A DNA stretch of 64,000 nucleotides from Streptomyces sp. ISL-10 (lineage in GTDB: Bacteria > Actinomycetota > Actinomycetes > Streptomycetales > Streptomycetaceae): contig NZ_JAGGOJ010000016.1 of NCBI RefSeq assembly GCF_018614575.1, positions 186,001 to 250,000 of the forward strand, written 5' to 3'. Both the position numbers and the translations under genes were made by a program. Positions 24,449-33,598 of this stretch are shown here, piece by piece (the first letter of the stretch is position 1; the number at the start of each line of letters is the position of its first letter). The notes beneath the pieces are model-generated. The model did no database searches and had not been told where the DNA came from. It saw nothing but the letters and a program-made list of their open reading frames with translations.

Positions 24449-25789
24449 ATGATCACCCCGATTCTGCTGCTCGCCGCAGCGTTCCTTCTCATCCTCGCCA
24501 ACGGCTTCTTCGTGGCCGCCGAGTTCGGCCTCGTCACCGTCGAACGCCCCGACGCCGAACGTGCCGCCGCCCAGGGCGACAAGCGTGCCCGCCGGGTCGT
24601 CGCGGCCCTGCGCCAGTTGTCCTTCCAGCTCTCCGGCACCCAGCTCGGCATCACCATCACCTCCCTCGTCGTCGGCATGCTCGCGCAGCCGGCGCTCGCC
24701 CGGCTGCTCGACGGACCGCTCACCGCGGCCGGACTTCCCGACGGGGTCGTCCCCGGTGCCGCCGTCGCGATCGGCATGCTGCTCGCCTCGGCCGTCCAGA
24801 TGGTCATCGGCGAACTCGTCCCCAAGAACTGGGCGGTGTCCCGCCCATTGCAGGTCGCGCGCTTCGTCGCGGGCCCGCAGACCCTGTTCTCGACCGTCTT
24901 CCGCCCCGTGATCACCCTGCTCAATGCCGCGGCCAACCGTCTCGTACGGCTCTTCGGCGTCGAGCCCGCCGAGGAGCTGGCCTCCGCCCGCACCCCCGGT
25001 GAGCTGATGTCCCTCGCCCGCCACTCGGCCCAGGCCGGCGCGCTGGAGCAGGACACGGCCGATCTGTTCGTACGGACCCTGTCTCTCGGGCACCTGACGG
25101 CTCAGCACGTGATGACGCCGCGCGTGAAGGTGAGCGCGCTGCAGTCGGACGCCAGCGCCGCCGACGTCCTCAACCTGACCCGCGCGACGGGCCTTTCCCG
25201 GTTCCCCGTCTACCGTGAGCGCATCGACGAGATCGTCGGCATGGTGCACCTCAAGGACGCGCTCGCGGTACGGGCCGAGGAGCGGCAGCGGGTCCGGGTG
25301 ACCGGTATCGCCGTCCCGCCCCTGCTCGTCCCCGAGACCCTGCCTGTGCAGCAGCTGCTCGAACGGCTGCGCAGCGAGCAGCCCATAGCCGTCGTCGTCG
25401 ACGAGTACGGCGGCACCGCGGGCGTGGTCACCCTGGAGGACATCGTCGAGGAACTCGTCGGCGAGGTCCGCGACGAGCACGACGCCGAGGCCGACGACCG
25501 GCCCGATCTCGCGCCCGTCGCCCCCGAGGACGGACGGCCGGCCTGGGAGGCCGACGGCAGCTGCCGGGTCCTCACCCTGCGCCGGATAGGACTCGACGTC
25601 CCCGACGGCCCCTACGAGACCGTCGCCGGGCTCGTCGCCGACCTGCTGGGGCGCATTCCCGCCCCCGGTGACCGGGCCGAACTCCCCGGCTGGCGCCTGT
25701 CGGTGCGCCAAGTGGGCCGCTACCGCGCCGAGCGCGTGCGCCTGGTGCGCACCGCCGACGTACCGGCGCTGACGGAGGCGGCCCGATGA
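24449..25789 (+). CDS. CNNM/CorC-family (hemolysin-like) transporter, long copy
   Basis: 446-aa protein of the CNNM/CorC family, linked to Mg2+ and Co2+ export or homeostasis. An N-terminal DUF21 membrane domain with 3-4 helices opens with LLLAAAFLLILANGFFVAAEFGLVTVER and includes QLGITITSLVVGMLAQPALA and VIGELVPKNWAVSRP. A pair of CBS domains covers about residues 210-345 (VMTPRVKVSALQ, VVVDEYGGTAGVVTLEDIVEELVGEV). A C-terminal CorC_HlyC domain ends at about 440. ATG at 24449 has AGGAGG 7 nt upstream. The stop overlaps the next CNNM gene (ATGA). Confidence 0.9.
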   Translation: MITPILLLAAAFLLILANGFFVAAEFGLVTVERPDAERAAAQGDKRARRVVAALRQLSFQLSGTQLGITITSLVVGMLAQPALARLLDGPLTAAGLPDGVVPGAAVAIGMLLASAVQMVIGELVPKNWAVSRPLQVARFVAGPQTLFSTVFRPVITLLNAAANRLVRLFGVEPAEELASARTPGELMSLARHSAQAGALEQDTADLFVRTLSLGHLTAQHVMTPRVKVSALQSDASAADVLNLTRATGLSRFPVYRERIDEIVGMVHLKDALAVRAEERQRVRVTGIAVPPLLVPETLPVQQLLERLRSEQPIAVVVDEYGGTAGVVTLEDIVEELVGEVRDEHDAEADDRPDLAPVAPEDGRPAWEADGSCRVLTLRRIGLDVPDGPYETVAGLVADLLGRIPAPGDRAELPGWRLSVRQVGRYRAERVRLVRTADVPALTEAAR

Positions 25790-26877
25790 GCGCCCTCCAA
25801 CTGCTGTTCGCCCTGCTCCTGGTTCTCGCCAACGGCTTCTTCGTCGGGGCCGAGTTCGCACTCGTCTCCGTACGCCGCAGCCAGATCGAACCGCTCGCCG
25901 CCGAAGGCTCCTCGCGCGCCCGCCAGGTCCTCCACGGGCTGGAGAACCTGCCGCAGATGATGGCGGCCGCGCAGTTCGGCATCACCGTCTGCTCGCTCAC
26001 CCTCGGCGCGGTCGCCGAACCGACGGTCGCGCACCTCCTGGAGCCGGTCTTCCACGCCGCCCACGTCCCCGCGGGGCTGATCCACCCCCTCGGCTATGTG
26101 ATCGCGCTGGCGGTCGTCGTCTTCCTGCACCTCGTCATCGGCGAGATGCTGCCGAAGAACCTGGCCATGGCGGCCCCCGAGAGAACGGCGCTGTGGCTCA
26201 GCCCCGGCCTCGTCGGCTTCGCCCGGCTGTGCCGTCCGGTGACCGCCGCTCTCGGCGCCTGCGCCAAGGTGGTGCTGCGGGCCTTCCGCGTCGAGCCGAA
26301 GGACGAGGTGGAGGCCGTCTTCACCAGCGATCAGCTCGGACAGCTCGTGGAGGACGCCGGCCAGGCCGGGCTGCTGGCGCCGGCCGAGCAGGAGCGTCTC
26401 GAGGACGCGCTGGAACTGGGCAGCAGGCCGGTGAGCGACGTGCTCATCGCCCGGTCCGCGCTGGTGACGGTGCCGCCTTCGGTGACGCCGCGGCAGGTGG
26501 AGGAGCTCACCGTCCGCACGGGCTACTCCCGTTTCCCCGTCTGCGCGGGGGGCTCCGACCCGTTCATGGGGTACCTGCACGTCAAGGACGTACTGGACCT
26601 GGAGGACGACGAGCGGGCCGTGCCCCAGCACATCTGGCGGCCCATGGCGACGATGCGCGCCGAGCTGCCGCTCGACGACGCGCTGTCCGTGATGCGCCGC
26701 GCGGCCACGCACCTGGCGCAGGTCGCCGACGCCTCCGGGCGGGTGCTCGGTCTGGTGGCCCTGGAAGACGTGCTGGAGATGCTGGTGGGCGAGGTCCGTG
26801 ACCCGTCCCACCGCGTGAAGGCGCTGCCGCGGACACCGAGCACGTCCGCGAGCGCGGACTCGGCCCTGGTGGGCTGA
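25786..26877 (+). CDS. CNNM/CorC-family (hemolysin-like) transporter, short copy
   Basis: 363-aa second CNNM protein translationally coupled to the first. The DUF21 membrane domain (LLFALLLVLANGFFVGAEFALVSVRRSQIEPLAAEG, then LVIGEMLPKNLAMAAPERTAL) is followed by two CBS motifs (DVLIARSALVTVPPSV and VLGLVALEDVLEMLVGEVRD). It ends shortly after the CBS pair and lacks the C-terminal CorC_HlyC domain present in its neighbour. The two probably form a heteromeric or paired system. It is convergent with the EccA-like gene with only 11 bp between stops. Confidence 0.88.
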   Translation: MSALQLLFALLLVLANGFFVGAEFALVSVRRSQIEPLAAEGSSRARQVLHGLENLPQMMAAAQFGITVCSLTLGAVAEPTVAHLLEPVFHAAHVPAGLIHPLGYVIALAVVVFLHLVIGEMLPKNLAMAAPERTALWLSPGLVGFARLCRPVTAALGACAKVVLRAFRVEPKDEVEAVFTSDQLGQLVEDAGQAGLLAPAEQERLEDALELGSRPVSDVLIARSALVTVPPSVTPRQVEELTVRTGYSRFPVCAGGSDPFMGYLHVKDVLDLEDDERAVPQHIWRPMATMRAELPLDDALSVMRRAATHLAQVADASGRVLGLVALEDVLEMLVGEVRDPSHRVKALPRTPSTSASADSALVG

Positions 26878-26888
26878 GCCAAGACACC

Positions 26889-28784
26889 TCATTGGCCGAG
26901 GGGAGGCTCCTGCGGATCGCGGCCCGCCGGGCCGCGGCCCGACAGGACCTCCCCGTAGGCCTGCATGAGATCCGGAAGCCGCAGCGTCGACAGGTCCTCG
27001 CGGCCCAAAGTGCCCGGATACGTGGACAGCCGCAGGTCCCGGTACGCGCAGCTCTTCTCGTACAGCGTGCGCAGGAACCGCCCGTTGCCCAGCTCGTCGA
27101 TCCAGCCCTGCTCGACGACATGGCCGTTGATCGAGCACAGCTCCTCGCGGGCCTCCTCGTCCCACACGTCGCCGTTCTCCGCGGCGAGCACGCCGCCGAT
27201 CGCGGTCAGTTCGAGCGGGCGGTAGGACGGGAAGTCGACGCGGGTGGTGAAGCGTGACGACAGGCCGGGATTGGTGGCGAGCAGGCGGTCCATCCCCTCC
27301 GGGTAGCCCGCAAGGATGACCACCAGATGGTCGCGGTTGTCCTCGGCGCGCTTGAGCAGCACCTGCAGGGCCTCGTCGCCGTACGCGTCGCCCTTGCTGT
27401 AGCCGGAGTTGGAGAGGCTGTACGCCTCGTCCACGAAGAGCACCCCGCCGAGGGCCGAGTCGATCAGCTCATTGGCCTTCACCGCCGTCTGGCCGAGGAA
27501 CTCGCCCACCAGGTCGGCTCGCTGGGCCTCGACCAGATGGTCGCCGCCGAGCAGGCCGAGCGCGTAGAAGACCCGGCCCAGGATGCGGGCGACGGTCGTC
27601 TTGCCGGTGCCGGACGGTCCTGAGAAGACGAAGTGCCGCTTGGGCGGCTGGACGGGCAACCCCTGACCCGCCCGCAGCCGGGCCATCTCCAGCTGCGCCG
27701 ACAAGGCCTTGACCTGACGTTTCACCGGCTCCAGGCCGACCATGCGCTCCAGCTCCGCCAGCGCGTCGGCCAGGAGCACCGGGTCGGTGGGGCCCGCGGG
27801 GAAGTGCGGGGCAGCGGACTGCCGGGACACGGCCTTACGGCGCCGGAGCCCGTCCGCCGGGGCAGCCGGTACCGTGCCGGGCGCCTGGCCCCCCGGATCG
27901 CCGGGCAGGCGCTCGGTGGCGACCGGGCCCTCGCCCTCGGCCTGGGTGTCCACGGCGTCCGCGCCGAACCCGGTCAGCGAGACGGTGGCCAGCCCCGCCG
28001 TCTCGTCGTAGCCGTCGATGCCGTCGTACTCCGCGATGGCCGTGAGCCGTGCCGAGGTGTCCATGAAGGCCGGGTCGATCCGGTGCACCGCCCGGTACAG
28101 CGGCAGGGCCGCGGCGCTGCGGCCGGTGCCCTCGTGGGCCCGCGCCAGCCAGTACCTCAACTCCTTGCGCTGTGGCTGCTCGCTGCGGCAGCGCATCAGC
28201 GCGGCCGACAGCATGGGCTCGGCCTGGCCGAACATCTCCATCCGCACCCGGGCCATCCCGCCGAACAGGCCGGCCTCGATCCCCAGCAGCGGATCGTCCA
28301 CCAGCGGCTCGGTGTGGCGCACGAGCTGTTCCCAGTCCTTGACCAGATACGCCCGGCAGGCGTGCAGGAAGCGCACCTGGGGGTCGGTGTCCACGGGCGG
28401 CAGGTCGGCCAGCGCCCGGTCGAGCTCCGGCACATGACGGCCGTCGAGCCAGTGGGAGGCGTGCGCCAGCAGCAGATCGCGCCGGCTCTCCAGCACGGGC
28501 TGCACCCACCAGCCCAGCCAGTACCAGGAGTTGAGGGTGCGGCGGTGGCGGGCCCGCTGCTCGCCGAACCGCTCGCGGTGGCGGTACATGCGCAGCAGGG
28601 CGGTGGTCGTGTCGACGCGCAGGGCGTGGAGCCCCAGCCACGCGTCGGCCATCCCCGGATCCAGCCGTACGGCCGTGCGGAACTCCTCCTCCGCCTGCGG
28701 GTAGGCGCCCATCGTGCACGCGTCCACCCCGCGCAGCCAGGCGAGCTCGGCCGGAGTCCGTGCCCCCTGCGTGCCGTCGTCCAT
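26889..28784 (-). CDS. EccA-like AAA+ ATPase (CbxX/CfqX type) with TPR-like N-terminal half
   Basis: 631-aa cytosolic ATPase. Residues about 10-250 form an alpha-helical TPR-like domain. A Pro/Gly/Ala-rich linker spans about 280-330. The AAA+ module has Walker A GPSGTGKT (389-396) and Walker B GGVLFVDEAY (446-455), with the ILAGYPEGMDRLLATNPGLSSRF sensor/arginine region after it. This is the layout of type VII secretion EccA, but no other type VII gene (EccB-E, WXG100) is in the window, so it is an orphan here. The ATG at 28784 has GGGGGA upstream; a 36-codon extension is possible but not protein-like. Confidence 0.85.
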   Translation of the reverse strand: MDDGTQGARTPAELAWLRGVDACTMGAYPQAEEEFRTAVRLDPGMADAWLGLHALRVDTTTALLRMYRHRERFGEQRARHRRTLNSWYWLGWWVQPVLESRRDLLLAHASHWLDGRHVPELDRALADLPPVDTDPQVRFLHACRAYLVKDWEQLVRHTEPLVDDPLLGIEAGLFGGMARVRMEMFGQAEPMLSAALMRCRSEQPQRKELRYWLARAHEGTGRSAAALPLYRAVHRIDPAFMDTSARLTAIAEYDGIDGYDETAGLATVSLTGFGADAVDTQAEGEGPVATERLPGDPGGQAPGTVPAAPADGLRRRKAVSRQSAAPHFPAGPTDPVLLADALAELERMVGLEPVKRQVKALSAQLEMARLRAGQGLPVQPPKRHFVFSGPSGTGKTTVARILGRVFYALGLLGGDHLVEAQRADLVGEFLGQTAVKANELIDSALGGVLFVDEAYSLSNSGYSKGDAYGDEALQVLLKRAEDNRDHLVVILAGYPEGMDRLLATNPGLSSRFTTRVDFPSYRPLELTAIGGVLAAENGDVWDEEAREELCSINGHVVEQGWIDELGNGRFLRTLYEKSCAYRDLRLSTYPGTLGREDLSTLRLPDLMQAYGEVLSGRGPAGRDPQEPPLGQ

Positions 28785-29013
28785 AGGGTCCCCCACACTC
28801 CCCCCACAAACCGTGCACCAGTGTTGTCGCGCCAGGGGGCGCCCACCGGCAGCGTACGCAACGACCATGCCGCGGACGGGAATTGAGCCCACCGGAGTGC
28901 ATCGTACCTGCGCGTGGGTGCTGCGCTAAGAGCGCCGTGAGGACCCGGCACCGGTGACCCAGGGTGAGCGAAATGGGGCGGAGGAGTGCGGGGGACCGGG
29001 GAGAGGAGCGGAA

Positions 29014-29051
29014 CGAAGCCCCCGATCACGGGGGAACAACCGGGGGCTTCG
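29014..29051. terminator. bidirectional-type terminator downstream of the uridine kinase-like gene
   Basis: Perfect 11-bp stem (arms 29014-29024 and 29041-29051) with a 16-nt loop, about 105 bp past the stop of the minus-strand kinase gene and before the eccA-like promoter region. Confidence 0.65.
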
Positions 29052-29155
29052 TGTCCGCGGCGGCTCCGGAAAGCCGCACATTGAAAACGTAAGACTTGTA
29101 CGCCCCGTCGGTCAAGCAGAGTTGAAGCACACTCTTGCGCCGGAAATCCGACTGT

Positions 29156-29791
29156 TCAGTATGCCTGGGTAGGGCGATCACCCTCAGTGATTGACCGGTC
29201 CGATTGCGCAGTCCCGGTAGCCACCGTGGACAACTCGTACCCCTCGGGACACTCACGCACCAGGATGTCGGCGTACGGACGGGACGGATCCGCGGCGAAA
29301 TGGCGCATCTCCGCCGCCGTCCACCCGTCCCAGAAGTCGCTCAGACCCCTGCCGTCCCGCCGCCTGCCCCGCGACCAGGATTCCTCGGCCGCACGGTCCA
29401 TCCACAGGATTCGGGCCAGATACGGCCGCAGCGCCCGCCTTCCAGCGCCGACTCCCTCGACCAGGACGACGGGGGCCGCCGGCAGCGGCCGCGCCGGAAG
29501 AAAACGCCTCAGATTCCAGTCGTACGGGTGAAAAGAGGCCGATCTGCCCCGGGACAGCGGAGCGATCACCTCCTCCAGCATCCGGCCGGTCCACGCGAAC
29601 AGTTCCTCGTGCGTGGCCAGATCGTCCAGATGCAGCACCGGCACGTCCTCGCCGCCGAACGCGGCGGCGAGCCGCGCGCTGAACGTGCTCTTGCCCGAAC
29701 CGGCATGTCCGTCCACCGCGATCAGCCGCACCGGACCACAGGAGGGGGCCAGAGCGCGCAGGCGGGCGGCGAGCCGGTCGAGATCGTCCAT
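29156..29791 (-). CDS. uridine kinase-like P-loop kinase
   Basis: 211-aa P-loop NTPase resembling bacterial uridine kinases. The P-loop is VDGHAGSGKST near residues 27-37. A base-contact acid follows in LHLDDLATHEELF, and VVLVEGVGAGRRALRPYLARILWMD resembles the uridine kinase core. The lid is SRGRRRDGRGLSDFWDGW. It is shorter than canonical Udk and may phosphorylate another small substrate. ATG at 29791; a longer frame extends upstream without family resemblance. The C-terminal tail (after CPEGYEL) is not conserved-looking. Confidence 0.7.
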   Translation of the reverse strand: MDDLDRLAARLRALAPSCGPVRLIAVDGHAGSGKSTFSARLAAAFGGEDVPVLHLDDLATHEELFAWTGRMLEEVIAPLSRGRSASFHPYDWNLRRFLPARPLPAAPVVLVEGVGAGRRALRPYLARILWMDRAAEESWSRGRRRDGRGLSDFWDGWTAAEMRHFAADPSRPYADILVRECPEGYELSTVATGTAQSDRSITEGDRPTQAY

Positions 29792-29976
29792 GGGGCAAGG
29801 GTAGGAGGTGGCTGCGCACAGCCGCGGCGCACCCGCGGGCGACCCACGGGTCCCCGGCGGGGACCACCAGTGGACCAGACCGATATTGCCCCGCCGACGC
29901 GGTCCGAGGTGCTGGCCGAAGCCCTGCGGCAGCCGGGATAGTTGGCCCACTGCCGCGCACCTGACTTGGGGGTCCC

Positions 29977-31335
29977 ATGGCCAGACCTACTTCGCGCAGA
30001 ACCGTTCTGGGAGCCGCGATCGCGGCCGCCGCGAGTGCCGGACCGCTGTCCGCCGCCGGACCCGCGGCCGCCGCGCCCGCGCCGGAGCGGGCCGCCTCCG
30101 CACCGGCGCTCATCGACAACCGCTTCTGGTCCACCTATACCGACTGGCGCTGCGGCGAAGCTTCCGGCACCGCTGCCGTATCCGGGCGCCGCCCCGGCGT
30201 GGTGATCGCCACCCCCACCGGCATCGTCGACTACACCGACCCGCACACCGGACGCGCTGCCCGCTGGGAGTACGCGACCTGGACCTCGCCGGTGCACCGC
30301 TCCACGGTGCCCGCGACCGAGGTCATCGCCTCCTGGAACGCCCACACCCCGGCCGGCACCTGGCTCCAGGTCGAGCTCGCGGGCAGTTACTCGGACGGCA
30401 CCGGCACCCCTTGGTTCGTGATGGGGCGCTGGGCCGCGGGCGACGGGGACATCCTGCGCACCTCCGTCGACGGCCAGAGCGACGGGAAGGCGAGCATCTG
30501 GACCGACACCCTCGCCGTCGACGACGCGGCCGGCGGGCTGCGCCTGACGTCCTACCGGCTGCGGCTGACGCTGTACCGCAGGCCGGGCACCAGCCTGACG
30601 CCGACCGTATGGCGGCTCGGTGCGATGGCCTCGGACATCCCGGACCGCTTCGGCGTACCTGCGTCGGTGCCCGGTCTCGCCCGCGAGCTCACGGTGCCGC
30701 GGTACTCGCAGAACACCCACATCGGCCAGTACCCGGAGTACGACAACGGCGGCGAGGCCTGGTGCAGCCCCACCTCGTCCCAGATGATCATTGAGTACTG
30801 GGGCCGCCGACCCACCGCCGATGACCTGGCCTGGGTGAACCCCGACTTCGCCGATCCGCAGGTCTGCCACGCGGCCCGCTTCACCTATGACCACCAGTAC
30901 GAGGGCTGTGGCAACTGGCCCTTCAACGCCGCCTACGCGGCGACCTACCGCGACATGAGCGCCGTCGTCACCCGGCTCTCCTCGCTCACCGCCCTGGAGA
31001 CCCTGATCGGCGCGGGGATCCCGGCCATAACGTCGCAGTCGTTCCGCGAGGAGGAGCTGACCGGGGCCGGCTACGGGACCGCCGGGCACCTGATGACCGT
31101 GATCGGCTTCACCGCCGACGGCGATGTGATCGCCAACGATCCGGCGTCGCCCAGCAATGATGCCGTGCGACGTGTCTACCGGCGTGCCGAGTGGGAGAAG
31201 ATCTGGCTCCGCACCAAGCGCTACAACGCGACGGGGAAGGTGGTCTCCGGCACCGGCGGCGTCTGCTACCTGTACTGGCCGGCCGATGCCACGCCCGTCC
31301 AGCGCCGGGCCCTCGCGGCGGTCGGCATCCGCTGA
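29977..31335 (+). CDS. exported C39-like (papain-fold) peptidase family protein
   Basis: 452-aa secreted protein with a Tat-type signal (TSRRTVLGAAIAAAASAG, cleavage near AAAA-AP). Residues about 45-230 are a beta-rich domain. From about residue 240 a papain-like C39_2 domain starts at VPRYSQNTHIGQY. It has a candidate catalytic cysteine, C263 in GGEAWCSPTSSQM, and histidine, H371 in TAGHLMTVIGF, followed by VIANDPAS. It probably acts on an extracellular or cell-wall peptide substrate. The 3' end is duplicated in tandem: the last 43 bases, including the TGA, are repeated exactly right after the stop. Confidence 0.85.
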   Translation: MARPTSRRTVLGAAIAAAASAGPLSAAGPAAAAPAPERAASAPALIDNRFWSTYTDWRCGEASGTAAVSGRRPGVVIATPTGIVDYTDPHTGRAARWEYATWTSPVHRSTVPATEVIASWNAHTPAGTWLQVELAGSYSDGTGTPWFVMGRWAAGDGDILRTSVDGQSDGKASIWTDTLAVDDAAGGLRLTSYRLRLTLYRRPGTSLTPTVWRLGAMASDIPDRFGVPASVPGLARELTVPRYSQNTHIGQYPEYDNGGEAWCSPTSSQMIIEYWGRRPTADDLAWVNPDFADPQVCHAARFTYDHQYEGCGNWPFNAAYAATYRDMSAVVTRLSSLTALETLIGAGIPAITSQSFREEELTGAGYGTAGHLMTVIGFTADGDVIANDPASPSNDAVRRVYRRAEWEKIWLRTKRYNATGKVVSGTGGVCYLYWPADATPVQRRALAAVGIR

Positions 31336-31378
31336 GCCCGTCCAGCGCCGGGCCCTCGCGGCGGTCGGCATCCGCTGA
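31293..31378 (+). repeat. perfect 43-bp tandem duplication at the 3' end of the C39 peptidase gene
   Basis: Bases 31293-31335 and 31336-31378 are identical. The unit carries the last 13 codons and the TGA stop, so the second copy is untranslated. This looks like a recent replication-slippage event. Confidence 0.95.
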
Positions 31379-31497
31379 GGCGCCCGGCCGGGCCCCGGGA
31401 GCGTGACGAACGTCTCTACCCCGGGGCCCGGCGAGGCTGGCACTGTGGTGGGGTCACGGGGGGACGCCCATCTGCCAGCCGACCGAACGAGACCGCC

Positions 31498-31647
31498 ATG
31501 ACTTCGACCGCAGCCACCGCCGACCACGCCCGGATCCGCACCCGCACCGGGGGCCCCGACGACGAGTCGCCGGTGCTGGAACACGTCCTCGGCTGGACGC
31601 TGGTGGTCGTCGTCTCCATGCTGATCACCCAGCTCGGACTGCTCTAG
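31498..31647 (+). CDS. small single-helix membrane protein
   Basis: 49-aa protein starting MTSTAATADHARIRTRTGG and ending in one transmembrane helix (about residues 29-49, EHVLGWTLVVVVSMLITQLGLL with a very short tail). The basic, polar N-terminus should face the cytosol. The sequence has the look of a conserved Streptomyces small membrane protein and uses high-GC third positions throughout. No function is known to me. Its stop shares the CTAG sequence with the stop of the convergent chitinase remnant. Confidence 0.65.
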   Translation: MTSTAATADHARIRTRTGGPDDESPVLEHVLGWTLVVVVSMLITQLGLL

Positions 31648-31998
31648 GCCTCTGGGCCAAGGCGTCGACTCCCGCCGCCTGCGGGCTGCTTGACGGCTTC
31701 GATCAGCTCTCCGTCCTCTGTGTCGCCGCTCAGCTCCCAGAAGAACGTGCCGCAAAGGCCCTGCCGGTTCCTGCAGTCCGTCTTTCCGGCGATGGTGGCG
31801 GGGCGTCGTAGCTCCACCACTGGTCGCCGCAGTGCGCGTACGCCGTGGCGTCGACCGTTCCGTGCGCCGGGCTCCTGGTCCGGAGCTCCTCGCGGTCGTC
31901 GATGGCCTGTTTGTGCGTACCGGGCGCGGGGTCGGTCGCCGTGCACCCGGCTCCTTCTGCGTCACACCGGTCCAGCCGGGGCCGTAGATCCATGGTTC
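31644..31998 (-). pseudogene. decayed 3' fragment of a GH18 chitinase (ChiD-like)
   Basis: Three minus-strand segments in three frames line up with the C-terminus of a GH18 chitinase. They are YGPGWTGVTQKEPG (about 31998-31950), then PAPGTHKQAIDD through AYAHCGDQWWSYDAP (about 31945-31810), then PATIAGKTDCRNRQGLCGTFFWELSGDTEDGELIEAV (about 31800-31680) to the TAG at 31644-31646. The order GWTGV, AYAYC..QWWSYD, GG.FFWELSGDT.NGEL is that of the last third of ChiC/ChiD-type enzymes. At least two frameshifts are present. The catalytic DxDxE region and everything upstream is gone, so no active chitinase can be made. Confidence 0.8.
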
Positions 31999-32223
31999 GG
32001 GCCGATTACGCCGCTTCCGGCAACGTCGAGGCATCGCCGCGCGCGCTGTCGGGCACCCCGTGACGGGAGCCGTCCGATCGGGCATACTCAACGCGCCAAC
32101 AGCCGCCAACCAGCCTCTTTCGTGATCCGGAAGGGCACCATCGGCCTGGCAGAAGACCCGGCGCCGCGCCCACACCCTGCCCGCGCGAACGCCGCAGCGC
32201 CCGACAGGGAGGAGAGCGCCGCA

Positions 32224-33396
32224 ATGCCCGACCGCGCCCCGCAGCCGGTGGACCGTCAGCTGCCCACCGAGGAGGCCAGGGACCTGATCGCCCTGGTCCG
32301 CGACATCACCGAGCGGGAGATCGCTCCCCACGCGGCCGAGGAGGAGGAGGCCGGGCACTTTCCGCGCGAGGTCTTCCGGCTCCTGTCCGACTCCGGTCTG
32401 CTCGGCCTGCCGTACGGCTCCGAGTACGGCGGCGGCGACCAGCCGTACGAGGTCTACCTCCAGGTGCTCGAAGAGCTGGCGGCCGCCCGCCTCACCGTCG
32501 GCCTGGGGGTCAGCGTCCACTCCCTCGCCTGCCACGCGCTCGCGGGCTACGGCACCAAGGAGCAGCGCGCGGACCATCTGCCCGCGATGCTCGGCGGCGG
32601 CCTGCTCGGCGCTTACTGCCTCTCCGAGCCCGCCTCCGGCTCCGACGCCGCCTCGCTGCGCACCAAGGCGGTGCGTGACGGCGACGACTGGGTCATCACC
32701 GGCACCAAGGCCTGGATCACACACGGCGGCATCGCCGACTTCTGCACCGTGCTCGCCCGCACCGGCGGCGAGGGCGCCCGCGGCATCACCGCGTTCCTGG
32801 TGCCGGGCGATGCGCCGGGGCTGAACGCCGCCCTGCCGGAGAAGAAGATGGGCATGAAGGGCTCGCCCACCGCCCAGCTCCACTTCGACGGCGTCCGCAT
32901 CCCCGACTCCCGCCGCATCGGTGACGAGGGTCAGGGCTTCGCCATCGCCCTGTCCGCGCTGGACTCCGGACGCCTGGGCATCGCGGCCTGCGCCATCGGT
33001 GTGGCCCAGGCGGCCCTCGACGCGGCGGTCGGCTACGCCACGGACCGCAAGCAGTTCGGCCGCCCGATCGCGGACTTCCAGGGCCTGCGCTTCATGCTCG
33101 CCGACATGGCGACGCGTATCGAGGCCGGACGCGCGCTCTACCTGTCCGCCGCGCGGCTCAGGGACGCGGGCCGGCCGTTCTCCCGGCAGGCCGCCATGGC
33201 CAAGCTGTTCTGCACCGACGCCGCCATGAGCGTCACCACGGATGCCGTCCAGGTGCTCGGCGGCTACGGCTACACGCAGGACTTCCCGGTCGAGCGCTAC
33301 ATGCGCGAGGCCAAGGTGCTCCAGATCGTCGAGGGCACCAACCAGATCCAGCGCATGGTCATCGCCCGTCACCTGGCCGGGCCCGAGACCCGCTGA
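32224..33396 (+). CDS. acyl-CoA dehydrogenase
   Basis: 390-aa FAD-dependent acyl-CoA dehydrogenase of fatty-acid or branched-chain acyl-CoA oxidation. The product has the three-part fold: N-terminal helices; a middle beta domain (GAYCLSEPASGSDAASLRTKA, VITGTKAWITHGG); and a C-terminal helical domain (SALDSGRLGIAACAIGVAQAALDAAVGYATDRKQFGRPI, LGGYGYTQDFPVERYMREAKV). The catalytic base is E370 in QIVEGTNQIQRMVIAR. ATG at 32224 follows GGAGGAGAGCGCC. Confidence 0.93.
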   Translation: MPDRAPQPVDRQLPTEEARDLIALVRDITEREIAPHAAEEEEAGHFPREVFRLLSDSGLLGLPYGSEYGGGDQPYEVYLQVLEELAAARLTVGLGVSVHSLACHALAGYGTKEQRADHLPAMLGGGLLGAYCLSEPASGSDAASLRTKAVRDGDDWVITGTKAWITHGGIADFCTVLARTGGEGARGITAFLVPGDAPGLNAALPEKKMGMKGSPTAQLHFDGVRIPDSRRIGDEGQGFAIALSALDSGRLGIAACAIGVAQAALDAAVGYATDRKQFGRPIADFQGLRFMLADMATRIEAGRALYLSAARLRDAGRPFSRQAAMAKLFCTDAAMSVTTDAVQVLGGYGYTQDFPVERYMREAKVLQIVEGTNQIQRMVIARHLAGPETR

Positions 33397-33598
33397 CCCG
33401 TCCCTCCCACGCCAGGGGCGCCGCGAGCCTGCTCCACTCGGGATCCCGGCGCCCGGGCAGGGTCCTGCCCCGGCTCGCCCACAGGGCGAGCAACTCGCGG
33501 TAGATGGGCGGATCCGCCGGATGAGGAACCGATTCTTCAGAGACGGGCACGACGAGCCGCCGTCGGCCGCGTCTCGCGGTCGTGGAGTACAGGTTCAT
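33359..33598 (-). CDS. small hypothetical protein
   Basis: 79-aa frame whose middle part (PPIYRELLALWASRGRTLPGRRDPEWSRLAA) reads like a real small Streptomyces protein rather than a GC artefact. The ends are less convincing. It overlaps the 3' end of the acyl-CoA dehydrogenase gene by 38 bp on the opposite strand. No function is proposed. Confidence 0.45.
   Translation of the reverse strand: MNLYSTTARRGRRRLVVPVSEESVPHPADPPIYRELLALWASRGRTLPGRRDPEWSRLAAPLAWEGRVSGSRARPGDGR

Noticed and set aside
29722..33372. 1216-aa minus-strand frame opposite the peptidase and acyl-CoA dehydrogenase genes
   Set aside because: Antisense shadow. Only a short piece of it (GWTGVTQ region) belongs to the chitinase remnant.
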